NCBI GenBank assembly: GCA_934725735.1
Contig: CAKVCP010000054.1
Location: forward strand, 1 to 13,240
Direction: 5' to 3'
DNA: 13,240 bases
Origin: an uncultured Thermoguttaceae bacterium
GTDB taxonomy: Bacteria > Planctomycetota > Planctomycetia > Pirellulales > Thermoguttaceae
The first letter of the stretch is position 1. Each line of letters opens with the position of its first letter. Positions 6,388-13,240 of this stretch are shown piece by piece. A model generated the notes under the pieces. It searched no databases. It was given only the letters and a program-made list of their open reading frames with translations, and had not been told where the DNA came from. The position numbers and the translations under genes are program-made.

Positions 6388-7733
6388 ACAAGTCGTTTCT
6401 GTTGCGCGTCGCGCGCGTCCTTCTTGAAAAAGCGGCGGTAAAGGGCGAATCCAACGAGGCTTGTGATCCCGTCGGTCACGGGGAAGGTCAGCCAGAACCA
6501 ATTCAGTCCAAAGCGTGAGAAGAGGTACGCGAGGGGGACGAAAAGGACGACGGTGCGCAGAATGGTGAGCGCGGCGCTTCGCAAACTCGCGCCGACCGCT
6601 TGGAAGAAGACAGGATAAGTGAGGGAAGTCACCAGCGGGAAGAAGCTTAATCCGACGAAGAAGAATTCGACGCGTCCGATCTCGACAACAAGCTCGTCGG
6701 TCGTGAAGACGCGCAGCAACTGTTCCGGAATCGCGATGAACGCAAGCGTTCCCAGACTCATGAGGAGCCACCCGGTGACGACAGCGCAGCGTACCGTCTG
6801 CTTGCACCGCAGGAAGGAATGGGCGGCGTAGTTGAAGCTTACGACGGGAACGATGCACATCTGCATCGCGCCTAGGGGAATGAAGACGAGGGTCTGCCAT
6901 TTATAGTAGATCCCTAGCGCGGTGACCGCCTGGTCGCAGAAGGTCGCCAAGATCATATTGAGCCCGAAAATATAGAGAGTATAAGCCGCCTGCATGAGGA
7001 TATTCGGCGCGCCGATTTGGAAGATATTCTTCACCGCATGCGGGTAGACGCGCCACGCGGGCGAAGGTCGCCATCCTCCTTTCATGACGATGAGCGCGGC
7101 GACGACCTGACCGATCACCGTCGCGATCGCCGCGCCGAGAAGACCGAGCCGCGGCGCGCCAAGGAGTCCGAAGATCAAGATTGGATCGAGCGCGATATTG
7201 ACGAGCGCGCCGAGAATCTGCGCGACGGTCGGCAAGCGCATGTTCCCTTCCGCTTGCAAAATCTTCGTCCACACGCTTTCGAGAAAGATCCCGAGGCTCC
7301 CGACGCAAACGAACCTTCCGTAGATCAAAACGTCGCGGACCACCAAGGGCGTGTTCGTCTGCGCCGCAGCGTATTGCGGCATGAAGAACCACGTCGCGAC
7401 GGCGAAGAGAACCCACATGACGAGCGCCAACGGAGTCGCGACGCCCGCGTATTCCCTCGCGGCGCGTTCGTCCCCTTCCCCGAGCTTCGCCGCGATGAGG
7501 GTGTTGATGCCGACGCCCGCGCCGACCGCAAAGGCAAGCATTAACAGCTGGAGGGGGAAGACGATCGAGAGGGCCGTAAGGGCCGTCTCCGACGCGCGAC
7601 CGATGAAGAGACAGTCGACGATGCTGTAAAACGCCTGGATCGTTTGCGCGAGCATCACGGGGGGCGCGAGCTTAAAAAGAATTCGTTTTATAGTTTCGTG
7701 AGCAAAGAGCTCTGTCGTTTCGGAAGGAGTCAT
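6381..7733 (-). CDS. MATE family efflux transporter (MepA/NorM-like)
   Basis: The 450-residue membrane protein has the length and hydrophobic pattern of the roughly 12-helix MATE exporters, with two MatE repeats (about residues 18-180 and 240-410). Recognisable segments are LAPPVMLAQTIQAFYSIVDC near the start, GVGINTLIAAKLGEGDE in the first repeat, ILQAEGNMRLPTVAQILGAL and NIALDPILIFGL at the end of the first half, and NYAAHSFLRCKQTVRCA in the second. MATE proteins export cationic drugs or metabolites using a proton or sodium gradient; the substrate cannot be predicted. The gene lies 66 bases after the elaA-like gene on the same strand with no terminator between, so read-through from the operon is possible in addition to its own candidate promoter. 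I see no Shine-Dalgarno site before the ATG at 7733. Confidence 0.95.
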   Translation of the reverse strand: MTPSETTELFAHETIKRILFKLAPPVMLAQTIQAFYSIVDCLFIGRASETALTALSIVFPLQLLMLAFAVGAGVGINTLIAAKLGEGDERAAREYAGVATPLALVMWVLFAVATWFFMPQYAAAQTNTPLVVRDVLIYGRFVCVGSLGIFLESVWTKILQAEGNMRLPTVAQILGALVNIALDPILIFGLLGAPRLGLLGAAIATVIGQVVAALIVMKGGWRPSPAWRVYPHAVKNIFQIGAPNILMQAAYTLYIFGLNMILATFCDQAVTALGIYYKWQTLVFIPLGAMQMCIVPVVSFNYAAHSFLRCKQTVRCAVVTGWLLMSLGTLAFIAIPEQLLRVFTTDELVVEIGRVEFFFVGLSFFPLVTSLTYPVFFQAVGASLRSAALTILRTVVLFVPLAYLFSRFGLNWFWLTFPVTDGITSLVGFALYRRFFKKDARDAQQKRLVA

Positions 7734-7764
7734 ATCGTGCGTTCAATCAAATCATACACACTCC

Positions 7765-7791
7765 ATTGTACCCCAAAGCGGCAAGAATCAA
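7765..7791 (-). promoter_or_regulatory. Candidate promoter for the MATE exporter gene
   Basis: On the minus strand TTGATT (7786-7791) and TACAAT (7765-7770) are 15 bases apart, slightly short of the ideal. The start of transcription would be about 25 bases before the MATE ATG. The site lies wholly in the 66-base gap between the acetyltransferase and exporter genes. Confidence 0.4.
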
Positions 7792-7799
7792 GGGGCGCG

Positions 7800-8285
7800 T
7801 CACACGAGACGAAGCTCCATCTTGATATGCGGAAGTTGATCCATGACGAAGGGCTCCGAAATAGCGCGGAACCCGAACTTCTCGTAGAATCCCCTCGCCT
7901 GGCATTGCGACTCGATATGCACGACGATCGGGGTCTTGCGATTTCGCGCGATGCGAATATAGGAGAGCGCGGCGTCGAGAACGCGCGATCCGAGGCCTTT
8001 GCGATGTGCCGAGGTCACGACGCGCCCGATCCACAGAACGCCCGGCTCTTCCTCCTTCTCGTAGAGTCTCAGATACGCGTCGACCTTCCCGTCGGAACGC
8101 GCGAGAATGAAATGGAGCGCGCGGTAGTCGATATAATCGACGTCTTGATAGACGCAATCCTGTTCAACGATGAAGATCTCGGATCGGAGGCGCAAAATCT
8201 CGTAGAGTTCGCGCGCGGAGAGATCGTCAAAGCGCTTCATGACGGGCGTTTGCGCCTGCGTCTCTTCTTCTGCTTCCGGTTTCAT
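7800..8285 (-). CDS. elaA: ElaA-like GNAT family N-acetyltransferase
   Basis: The product is 161 residues from the ATG at 8283-8285. LRSEIFIVEQDCVYQDVDYID (from residue 34) matches the ElaA signature FVVEQxCPYQDxD. IGRVVTSAHRKGLGSRVL (87-104) is GNAT motif A with the acetyl-CoA pyrophosphate loop (R/Q-x-x-G-x-G). FYEKFGF (133-139) and PHIKM (152-156) also match ElaA. GNAT enzymes move an acetyl group from acetyl-CoA to an amine; the acceptor of ElaA is not known. The start was chosen over an in-frame ATG at 8357 because GAGGAGGAG (8291-8299) lies five bases upstream and the ATG overlaps the stop of the lipoprotein gene (ATGA). A longer reading would place 24 unconserved residues inside the neighbouring gene. 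This is probably the last gene of the mutL operon and translationally coupled to the lipoprotein. Confidence 0.88.
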   Translation of the reverse strand: MKPEAEEETQAQTPVMKRFDDLSARELYEILRLRSEIFIVEQDCVYQDVDYIDYRALHFILARSDGKVDAYLRLYEKEEEPGVLWIGRVVTSAHRKGLGSRVLDAALSYIRIARNRKTPIVVHIESQCQARGFYEKFGFRAISEPFVMDQLPHIKMELRLV

Positions 8286-8818
8286 TTGAGCTCCTCCTCT
8301 TTCGACCCTTCCAACTCGCTCAGAAGCAGATATCGGACGTCGTTCTCTTCCGCCCACTTTTGCGCGACCGTCTCCGGAGGGCCGATCAATTCCACCGACT
8401 TAGGAAACGCCTTTTCTCCAATCTCCGTCAACGTTCCGTAAACCGTCAGGGAGACTAAATTTTTGCAATCGTAGAACGCTCCGTCCCCCACCCTCTTGAG
8501 ATTCTTCGGCAGAGTCGCGGAACTCATCCCCGTACATCCAAGGAACGCGCCTCCTTCGATCTCCTCCACCGTCTCGGGTATGATCGCCATTCGCACCAAC
8601 GGACGCTCGCAGAACGCGCGTCCGCCAATAGCCACGACAGGCTTTCCGTCTATGATTTCGGGAATCTTTAAATCGACAACTTGATCGTCCTTAATTCCCG
8701 TCACGACGACGCCTTCGCCGCGAGTTTCGTAAGTAAAAGGAGTCTTCGAAGCGTCGCATCCGAGGAGCCCGGACGCGAGGGCGAGGGTCGCGAGTAACGC
8801 GCAGAGCGTTTTCATCAT
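8282..8818 (-). CDS. Small BspA-like leucine-rich-repeat lipoprotein
   Basis: The 178-residue protein begins with a lipoprotein signal: MMKTL, a hydrophobic run, then the lipobox LLGC with Cys21 as the lipidation site. Asp follows at +2, which in E. coli would favour retention in the inner membrane; that rule is unproven in this lineage. Residues about 50-140 hold three to four degenerate LRR_5/BspA-like repeats of about 23 residues, seen as VAIGGRAF, EEIEGGAFLGC, KRVGDGAFYDC and TEIGEKAF. The end, GPPETVAQKWAEENDVRYL, resembles the usual cap of such proteins. BspA-like repeats mediate surface binding in larger proteins; with so few repeats, a small envelope-binding role is only a guess. The ATG at 8818 was chosen over the adjacent second ATG because AGGA at 8831-8834 is closer to it, although still 12 bases away. 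The gene is 38 bases after mutL and overlaps the next start by four bases. Confidence 0.85.
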   Translation of the reverse strand: MMKTLCALLATLALASGLLGCDASKTPFTYETRGEGVVVTGIKDDQVVDLKIPEIIDGKPVVAIGGRAFCERPLVRMAIIPETVEEIEGGAFLGCTGMSSATLPKNLKRVGDGAFYDCKNLVSLTVYGTLTEIGEKAFPKSVELIGPPETVAQKWAEENDVRYLLLSELEGSKEEELK

Positions 8819-8856
8819 CTGGATAATCTTTCCTCAAATCGCGCGCCTTTCGGCGG

Positions 8857-11220
8857 TTAATCTCTTTTGAAAAACTGATCGATTTTGTCTTTAGTCAGGA
8901 CGACGACCGCAGGCCTTCCATGCGGGCAATGATGCGCCATGACCTCTTCTTCCGCCATCGCGACAAGCTCTCCGACGCCCTCCGGCGTGAGTTTGTCCCC
9001 CGCTTTCACGGCGGCTTTGCACGCCATCTGCTCCAACGCGCCTTCGACGAGATCGGAGAGCTTCGCGTCGTCGCGCTTCGCCAGGAGCGCCTTGAGCGCC
9101 GACTGGAAGACGTCGAGAACCGACGCGCTTGGCATGCACGCGGGATAGCCGTTGACGACGACGCTCGAACCGCCGAAAGGTTCGACGTTTAGCCCGATCG
9201 ACGCGAAGAGCGCCTTATTGTCGACGACGTAAGCGAACTCCGAAGGCGCGAGATCGACGACGACCGGCACGAGGAGCGTCTGCACGTCGATCTTCCCCGA
9301 GTCGTAACGCGCCTTGAGCTTTTCGAAGAGGATCCTCTCGTGCAGGGCGTGCTGGTCGACGAACGCGACTCCGTCGGGGGCCTCCATGACGAGATAGCGG
9401 TCGCATAGCTGAACGGCGGGCCTTCCGTCGGAGGTTAGCGCGACGATTCGCGAGGCGAAGTCGCCGAGGTTCGCGACGCGGCGGTTGTTTTCGATCGCCT
9501 TTTCGCGGCGTCGTTCGAAAGAGGTCGCTTCAAGCGCCGCGTCGGTCGCCGCGAAGGTCTCTTGCCGGACGTCGGGGGACGGCTCCTTCGCGGGGAGCGC
9601 GACGTCTTCTCTTCTGCCGCGGCAGGACGAAAAGGAATCGTTGAGATTCGGGAATTTGCGAAATTCGGAGGTCTTGCCCTGGAGGAGGCGGGTCGTTTGC
9701 GCGGCGTCGGCGCGGGCGCGTTCCTCTGCGGCGTTTGCGGCGGCTTCTTCGAGCATGGCGTTCGCGTCGTCGATCGCGCGCTGAACGCTCGCGTTGTCTA
9801 GCGCGTCTTGCTCAGAATCGTGGTCTTGTTCGTATGCGGCCTTCGAGTCGGCGTTCGCGCGTCGCTGCGCCGCGATGCGACTGAAGTTTTTCAGAATCGA
9901 GCCGAGCTTATTGCCGCCGCTCGATTGATCCATCGCGTCGCGGGGATTGTCGAGCTCGGGATTCATCCAGCAGACGATTTTTCGAGGCGGGTCTTCATCT
10001 GCGGCGTATTTTGATTTGGACGGTTTTGGCGTCTCGGCGGAGTCGGAAGAGGTCGCGGTCTCTTGAGACGCGGCGGCGGGGCGCGCGGCAGGGGAAACCA
10101 GGGCGGCGGGTCGCTCCGGATCGGGCGCTTCTTCGGGCGCTTGAGGCGCCATGAGAGGGGGGATCCCCGCGGCGGCGGCGATTTCTCCAAGGGTCATCTG
10201 CCGCTCGTTGTTGACGGAGAGCAATCTGTCGCGAACGCCGTGCATGAACTTCGAGTAAATCGTCTGGGAGTCGAGAAAGCGCACCTCCATCTTCGTCGGA
10301 TGCACGTTCACGTCGACGAAATCAGGGGGCGTGTCGATATTGAGAAAGACGACGGGGAAACACCCCTGTTTGAGAAGCCCTTGGTAGGCGTTTTTGAGCG
10401 CCGCGCCCAAGGATTTGTCTTTGAAGAACCGCCCGTTGACGAAGAGATATTGCATCGCGCTCGTCCCCCTCGAAAGATTCGGCGTTCCAACGAATCCGGA
10501 GAGAACGATCCCCCCGGCGGATTGACTCGGCTCGATTTCAAGGAGCTCGCGCACGACGTGGTCGCCGAAGAGCTTTGCGAGACGTTCGCGCTTCGTCTTT
10601 ACGGGGGGCAGATCGAATTCGATCTTGCCGTTGCGTCGCAGGGAGAAGGCGAGTTCGGGGTGCGGCACGGCGAGGCGAACGATCGCTTCTTTGATCTGGC
10701 CGAACTCTGCGACGGCGGAGCGCATGAATTTTCGTCTGACGGGGACGTTGAAGAAGAGGTCGCGCACCTCGATCGAGGTTCCGACGGCGCGGCTCGCGGG
10801 GACGATCGGTCCGAAGTCGCTCCCTTCGCAGCGGATGACGGAGCCTTCGTTGGAGTCGGCGGCGCGCGTCGTGAGGGTCAGATGAGAGATTTCCGCGATC
10901 GACGCGAGGGCTTCCCCGCGAAAGCCGAGGGTCGCGATGCGGAAGAGGTCGTCTGGCTCCGCAATCTTACTCGTCGCGTGAGGGGAAAGCGCCAGGGGGA
11001 TCTGGTCGCGGGGAATCCCGCACCCGTTGTCGACGACCTTGATTAAATCCTTGACTTCGGGGCCGATTTCGACGTCGATTCGCGTCGCGCCCGCGTCGAT
11101 CGCGTTTTCCACGAGTTCCTTAACGACGTTTGCGGGACGTTCGATCACCTCTCCGGCGGCAATCTTGTTAATCATGCTTTTGGAGAGTTCGCGAATCTGT
11201 TTTGGCGTGTTTTCGGTCAT
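8857..11220 (-). CDS. mutL: DNA mismatch repair endonuclease MutL
   Basis: The 787-residue protein is longer than many MutL proteins (about 600-650). The N-terminal GHKL ATPase shows INKIAAGEVIERPANVVKEL, VENAIDAGA with Glu35 and Asn39 (equivalent to E. coli Glu29 and Asn33), DNGCGI (64-69), ATSKI and TLGFRGEAL (97-105). A low-complexity, charged and Ala/Pro-rich linker runs from about 345 to 590. The C-terminal dimerisation domain has the nuclease metal motif DQHALHERILFE (622-633, fitting DQHA-X2-E-X4-E), QTLLVP (647-652) as a likely sliding-clamp site, ACKAAVKAG with Cys734, and CPHGRP with Cys765. This is the nicking type of MutL found in bacteria without MutH. It couples MutS recognition to strand incision. 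The gene lies 40 bases after the FAD oxidoreductase and is probably co-transcribed with it. No clear ribosome site precedes the ATG. Confidence 0.98.
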   Translation of the reverse strand: MTENTPKQIRELSKSMINKIAAGEVIERPANVVKELVENAIDAGATRIDVEIGPEVKDLIKVVDNGCGIPRDQIPLALSPHATSKIAEPDDLFRIATLGFRGEALASIAEISHLTLTTRAADSNEGSVIRCEGSDFGPIVPASRAVGTSIEVRDLFFNVPVRRKFMRSAVAEFGQIKEAIVRLAVPHPELAFSLRRNGKIEFDLPPVKTKRERLAKLFGDHVVRELLEIEPSQSAGGIVLSGFVGTPNLSRGTSAMQYLFVNGRFFKDKSLGAALKNAYQGLLKQGCFPVVFLNIDTPPDFVDVNVHPTKMEVRFLDSQTIYSKFMHGVRDRLLSVNNERQMTLGEIAAAAGIPPLMAPQAPEEAPDPERPAALVSPAARPAAASQETATSSDSAETPKPSKSKYAADEDPPRKIVCWMNPELDNPRDAMDQSSGGNKLGSILKNFSRIAAQRRANADSKAAYEQDHDSEQDALDNASVQRAIDDANAMLEEAAANAAEERARADAAQTTRLLQGKTSEFRKFPNLNDSFSSCRGRREDVALPAKEPSPDVRQETFAATDAALEATSFERRREKAIENNRRVANLGDFASRIVALTSDGRPAVQLCDRYLVMEAPDGVAFVDQHALHERILFEKLKARYDSGKIDVQTLLVPVVVDLAPSEFAYVVDNKALFASIGLNVEPFGGSSVVVNGYPACMPSASVLDVFQSALKALLAKRDDAKLSDLVEGALEQMACKAAVKAGDKLTPEGVGELVAMAEEEVMAHHCPHGRPAVVVLTKDKIDQFFKRD

Positions 11221-11260
11221 ACGGTCTCAGGGTTAGAAGCGGAGCGTAACGGGAATAAGG

Positions 11261-12604
11261 TCAGTCTTCCAGGGAAATCACGACGGGGTCGTCGGAGTTG
11301 AAGTCGACGGCGGTCGGATCGACGGGAACGCGTTCCATCAGCGCGGGAGCGACCTTGGGGCGTTTGATCTCTTTAAGAACCTTCTCCCCTTGGCGCACGA
11401 CAAGCTTTTTATTTTCGAAGACGTTCGAAACGCGCAGGAAGAAGGAAAGCTTGTCGTTCGCGGCGTCGGGAGCGAGTCGCTGGGGAACGACGTAGTTGAC
11501 GCAGTTTCCGTTTTTGACGTCGACGGAACGCGTCGCGGGGGCGGAAAGTCCCAACGCGCGTTCTGCGGCGGATCGTCCGGCGAGCTCGGCTTCTTCGGAA
11601 ACGAAGTCGACGAGATCGTGGACATGGAGCGCGTTTCCGCACGCGAAGACGCCCGGCAACGTGGATTCGCGCGTCTGATCGACGCTTGCGCCGCGCGTTC
11701 GGCGGTCGAGCGTCACGCCCGCGTTTCGCGCGATCTCATTCTCCGGAATGAGTCCGACGGAGAGGAGGAGCGTGTCGCACTCGATTTCAAACTCCGTCCC
11801 AGGGATCGGCACGCGTTTTTCGTCGACCTTCTGGACGACGACCTTCTCCAAGCGCGTTTTGCCGACGATCTTCGCGATCGTGTGGGAGAGATAGAGGGGA
11901 ATGTCAAAATCTTCGAGGCACTGAACGATATTTCGCGCCAGCCCGTTGGAATAGGGCATGAGTTCGACGACGGCGAGAACTTTCGCGCCCTCGAGGGTCA
12001 TGCGTCGCGCCATAATGAGCCCAATGTCCCCCGAACCGAGGATCACGACGCGCCTTCCGACCATTTTTCCCGCGCGATTGACGTACTTCTGCGCCGCGCC
12101 GGCGGTAAAGACGCCGCTTGGACGGTCGCCGGGGGTTCCGATCGCGCCGCGCGTTCTCTCGCGGCACCCGGTCGCGAGGACGACGCCGCGCGCTTTGACG
12201 CGCTTAAAGCCGACGGTCGGGGACGCGACGGCGATTTCCAAGGGGGCGTCCTTCTCCTCCTCGTCGCGCTTCATTTCAAGGGCGGTCGCTTCGAGCGCCA
12301 CGACCACGTCGCGCTTCGCAAGTTCGTCGATGAAACGGCCCGCATATTCGGGCCCCGTCAGCTCCGCAGCGAAGCGCTTGAGCCCAAACCCGTTGTGAAT
12401 ACACTGGTTGAGAACGCCTCCCATCTCCGGTTCGCGTTCGAGGACGAGAACGCGCTTCGCTCCGCGATCATAAGCGGCGATCGCGGCGGCCAGGCCTGCG
12501 GGGCCGCCTCCCAAGACGACGACGTCCCAAGGCTGGGAGTCGACGTCGTTTCCGGCGAATTTCAGTAGCTCCATCGACATCGGAGCAGAAGCGTCAACGG
12601 GCAT
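11261..12604 (-). CDS. FAD-dependent pyridine-nucleotide oxidoreductase, glycerol-3-phosphate-locus type
   Basis: The 447-residue flavoprotein has two Rossmann folds. The FAD site is VVVLGGGPAGLAAAIAA (28-44) with Glu56 ending the second strand. The NAD(P)H site is VVILGSGDIGLIMARRM. Other matches are LNQCIHNGFGLKRF, ELTGPEYAGRF, ATGCRERTRGA, FTAGAAQKYVN, LLLSVGLIPENE and VFACGNALHVHDLVDFVSEEAE. From memory this closely follows the FAD-dependent oxidoreductase that, in Firmicutes and other anaerobes, sits between glycerol-3-phosphate dehydrogenase (GlpA) and a DUF1667 protein. It has no CxxC redox pair, so it is not a thioredoxin-reductase-like enzyme. The C-terminal ~80 residues (YVVPQRL... 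VRQGEKVLKEIKR) are also typical. No glpA or DUF1667 gene is seen nearby. The start at 12604 has AAAGGA (12611-12616) six bases upstream. It appears to be the first gene of the mutL operon. Confidence 0.88.
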   Translation of the reverse strand: MPVDASAPMSMELLKFAGNDVDSQPWDVVVLGGGPAGLAAAIAAYDRGAKRVLVLEREPEMGGVLNQCIHNGFGLKRFAAELTGPEYAGRFIDELAKRDVVVALEATALEMKRDEEEKDAPLEIAVASPTVGFKRVKARGVVLATGCRERTRGAIGTPGDRPSGVFTAGAAQKYVNRAGKMVGRRVVILGSGDIGLIMARRMTLEGAKVLAVVELMPYSNGLARNIVQCLEDFDIPLYLSHTIAKIVGKTRLEKVVVQKVDEKRVPIPGTEFEIECDTLLLSVGLIPENEIARNAGVTLDRRTRGASVDQTRESTLPGVFACGNALHVHDLVDFVSEEAELAGRSAAERALGLSAPATRSVDVKNGNCVNYVVPQRLAPDAANDKLSFFLRVSNVFENKKLVVRQGEKVLKEIKRPKVAPALMERVPVDPTAVDFNSDDPVVISLED

Positions 12605-12674
12605 ATCTCATCCTTTCGTGAAACAAAACGAGCGGTTTGTTAAATGTTAGAGGACACTGCAAGTCCGTGTTATA

Positions 12675-12703
12675 AGTATACAACCGCGCTTGCAAGGATT
12701 CAA
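12675..12703 (-). promoter_or_regulatory. Promoter of the FAD oxidoreductase-mutL-lipoprotein-elaA operon
   Basis: On the minus strand TTGAAT (12698-12703) and TATACT (12675-12680) are separated by 17 bases, a near-ideal sigma-70-type arrangement. It lies between the serA terminator and the oxidoreductase start, predicting a leader of about 65 bases. Confidence 0.6.
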
Positions 12704-12725
12704 GGCGACGCCCAGAAGAGAGGCG

Positions 12726-12768
12726 AAAAAAAGACGCCGCCCGGCGAGTGGAAATCCGAGCGGCGCCC
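12726..12768 (-). terminator. Rho-independent terminator of serA
   Basis: On the minus strand CGCCGC (12760-12765) pairs with GCGGCG (12735-12740), with extra inner CGG/CCG pairing, followed by a run of seven T (A run 12726-12732). It lies about 35 bases after the serA stop. Confidence 0.85.
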
Positions 12769-12799
12769 TCAATAATCGTCATAGTGAAATCGCGCGAAC

Positions 12800-13240
12800 T
12801 CAGTTAAGCCACGAGGGATACTCGCAACACATCGGGAGCTTCGCGGCGAGGGCGTCTTCGATACCAGGAATCTCCTTGACGCTCTTGACGAGTTCGGCGG
12901 GAAGATCGCCGTCGAGAGAGAGGACGCTAACGGCGAGGCCGTTAGGAGCATGGAGATTGCGTCCGAGCGCCATTTGCGCGATGTTGACGCCGAGCTTACC
13001 GGTGGCGGCGCCCAGAGCGGCGACGACGCCCGGCTGATCCTTCTGCATCGTGATGAGAAGAGTACCGTCCATCTGCGAATCCATGCGCAGGTTGCGGAAG
13101 CTGATGAGGCGCGGGAAGACGTTGCCGAAGAGGGTTCCGGCGAAGGCAAGGTCGCCCTTGTCGGTTTCAAGCTCGACCTTGATGACGGAGTTGAAGTCTC
13201 CAGCGACGGCGTCTTTCTCTTCGACGACCTTGACGCCGCG
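12800..13240 (-). CDS. serA: D-3-phosphoglycerate dehydrogenase, C-terminal part (ASB and ACT domains)
   Basis: The reading frame is open from the right edge and gives the last 146 residues of a longer protein; the ATG at 13084 is internal, not a start. The visible N-terminal part (RGVKVVEEKDAVAGDFNSVI, then DKGDLAFAGTLFGN and PRLISFRNLRMD) matches the allosteric substrate-binding domain of long-type phosphoglycerate dehydrogenase. GTLLITMQKDQPGVVAALG and VNIAQMALGR are the ACT domain, where Asp68 (in KDQPG) and the Asn of VNIA match residues used for serine binding in the mycobacterial enzyme. SerA oxidises 3-phosphoglycerate with NAD, the first step of serine synthesis, and serine feedback through the ACT domain is common. 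The protein ends in an unusual short tail, PMCCEYPSWLN. The catalytic and NAD-binding domains lie outside the window. Confidence 0.93.
   Translation of the reverse strand, partial: RGVKVVEEKDAVAGDFNSVIKVELETDKGDLAFAGTLFGNVFPRLISFRNLRMDSQMDGTLLITMQKDQPGVVAALGAATGKLGVNIAQMALGRNLHAPNGLAVSVLSLDGDLPAELVKSVKEIPGIEDALAAKLPMCCEYPSWLN

Larger units (their letters stand above)
12605..12799. other. Intergenic region with serA terminator and operon promoter
   Basis: The 195-base gap contains the serA terminator (12726-12768), the promoter of the downstream operon (12675-12703) and a small inverted repeat, AACAAA at 12622-12627 with TTTGTT at 12636-12641, in the leader. I see no further ORF. Confidence 0.6.

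Noticed and set aside
7800..8357. Longer 185-residue version of the acetyltransferase
   Set aside because: The upstream ATG adds unconserved residues inside the lipoprotein gene, while the ATG at 8285 has an excellent ribosome site and an ATGA overlap.
10063..11046. 327-codon plus-strand open frame
   Set aside because: It lies wholly antisense to the conserved ATPase region of mutL and is rich in Arg/Gly/Glu as expected from the complement of GC-rich codons. It has no recognisable domain.
11390..12568. 392-codon plus-strand open frame
   Set aside because: It is antisense to the FAD oxidoreductase, which has clear motifs throughout; the open frame is a by-product of codon bias.
12800..13084. 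Stand-alone 94-residue ACT protein
   Set aside because: The frame stays open upstream to the window edge and encodes the ASB domain of SerA, so the ATG is internal.
1..13240. CRISPR arrays, mobile elements, prophage, tRNA, rRNA or defence genes
   Set aside because: I saw no regularly spaced repeats, transposase or integrase motifs, tRNA-like cloverleaf or defence domains on either strand.

Overview
The window looks like chromosomal DNA from a planctomycete-type bacterium, probably a gut or anaerobe-associated relative of the Pirellulales/Thermoguttaceae. The main evidence is a pseudopilin-like protein with the N-terminal prepilin motif, a DUF1559 body and a C-terminal H-X9-DG motif, a combination found in many paralogs in Planctomycetota and also in Lentisphaerae/Victivallales. 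A large secreted orphan protein and GC-rich coding sequence full of GTCGACG/GCGCG words fit the same picture. The lineage is an inference.

Layout: all genes except one lie on the minus strand. From left to right: the start of a GyrI-like ligand-binding protein that runs off the left edge (1-191); a Gfo/Idh/MocA oxidoreductase (330-1376) ending in a strong terminator; a divergent intergenic region (1377-1663); the only plus-strand gene, a 1026-residue secreted acidic protein of unknown function (1664-4744); a hairpin-rich convergent intergenic region with opposing terminators (4745-5066); the DUF1559 pseudopilin-like gene (5067-6185); and a MATE-family exporter (6381-7733).

Next is a likely four-gene operon, transcribed right to left from a good promoter near 12675-12703. 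Its genes are an FAD-dependent oxidoreductase of the type often found beside glycerol-3-phosphate dehydrogenase (11261-12604), mutL (8857-11220), a small BspA-like leucine-rich-repeat lipoprotein (8282-8818) and an ElaA-like GNAT acetyltransferase (7800-8285). The lipoprotein and acetyltransferase share an ATGA stop/start overlap. At the right edge is the 3' end of serA (12800-13240) with its own terminator.

Most of the window is ordinary housekeeping and accessory metabolism. I found no CRISPR array, insertion sequence, phage gene, tRNA, rRNA or obvious defence system. The least explained parts are the 1026-residue secreted protein and its leader hairpin, the structured convergent region at 4745-5066 with a 16-bp inverted repeat that overlaps a terminator, the operator-like palindrome and repeated motifs upstream of the pseudopilin gene, and the unusual gene mix of the mutL operon.
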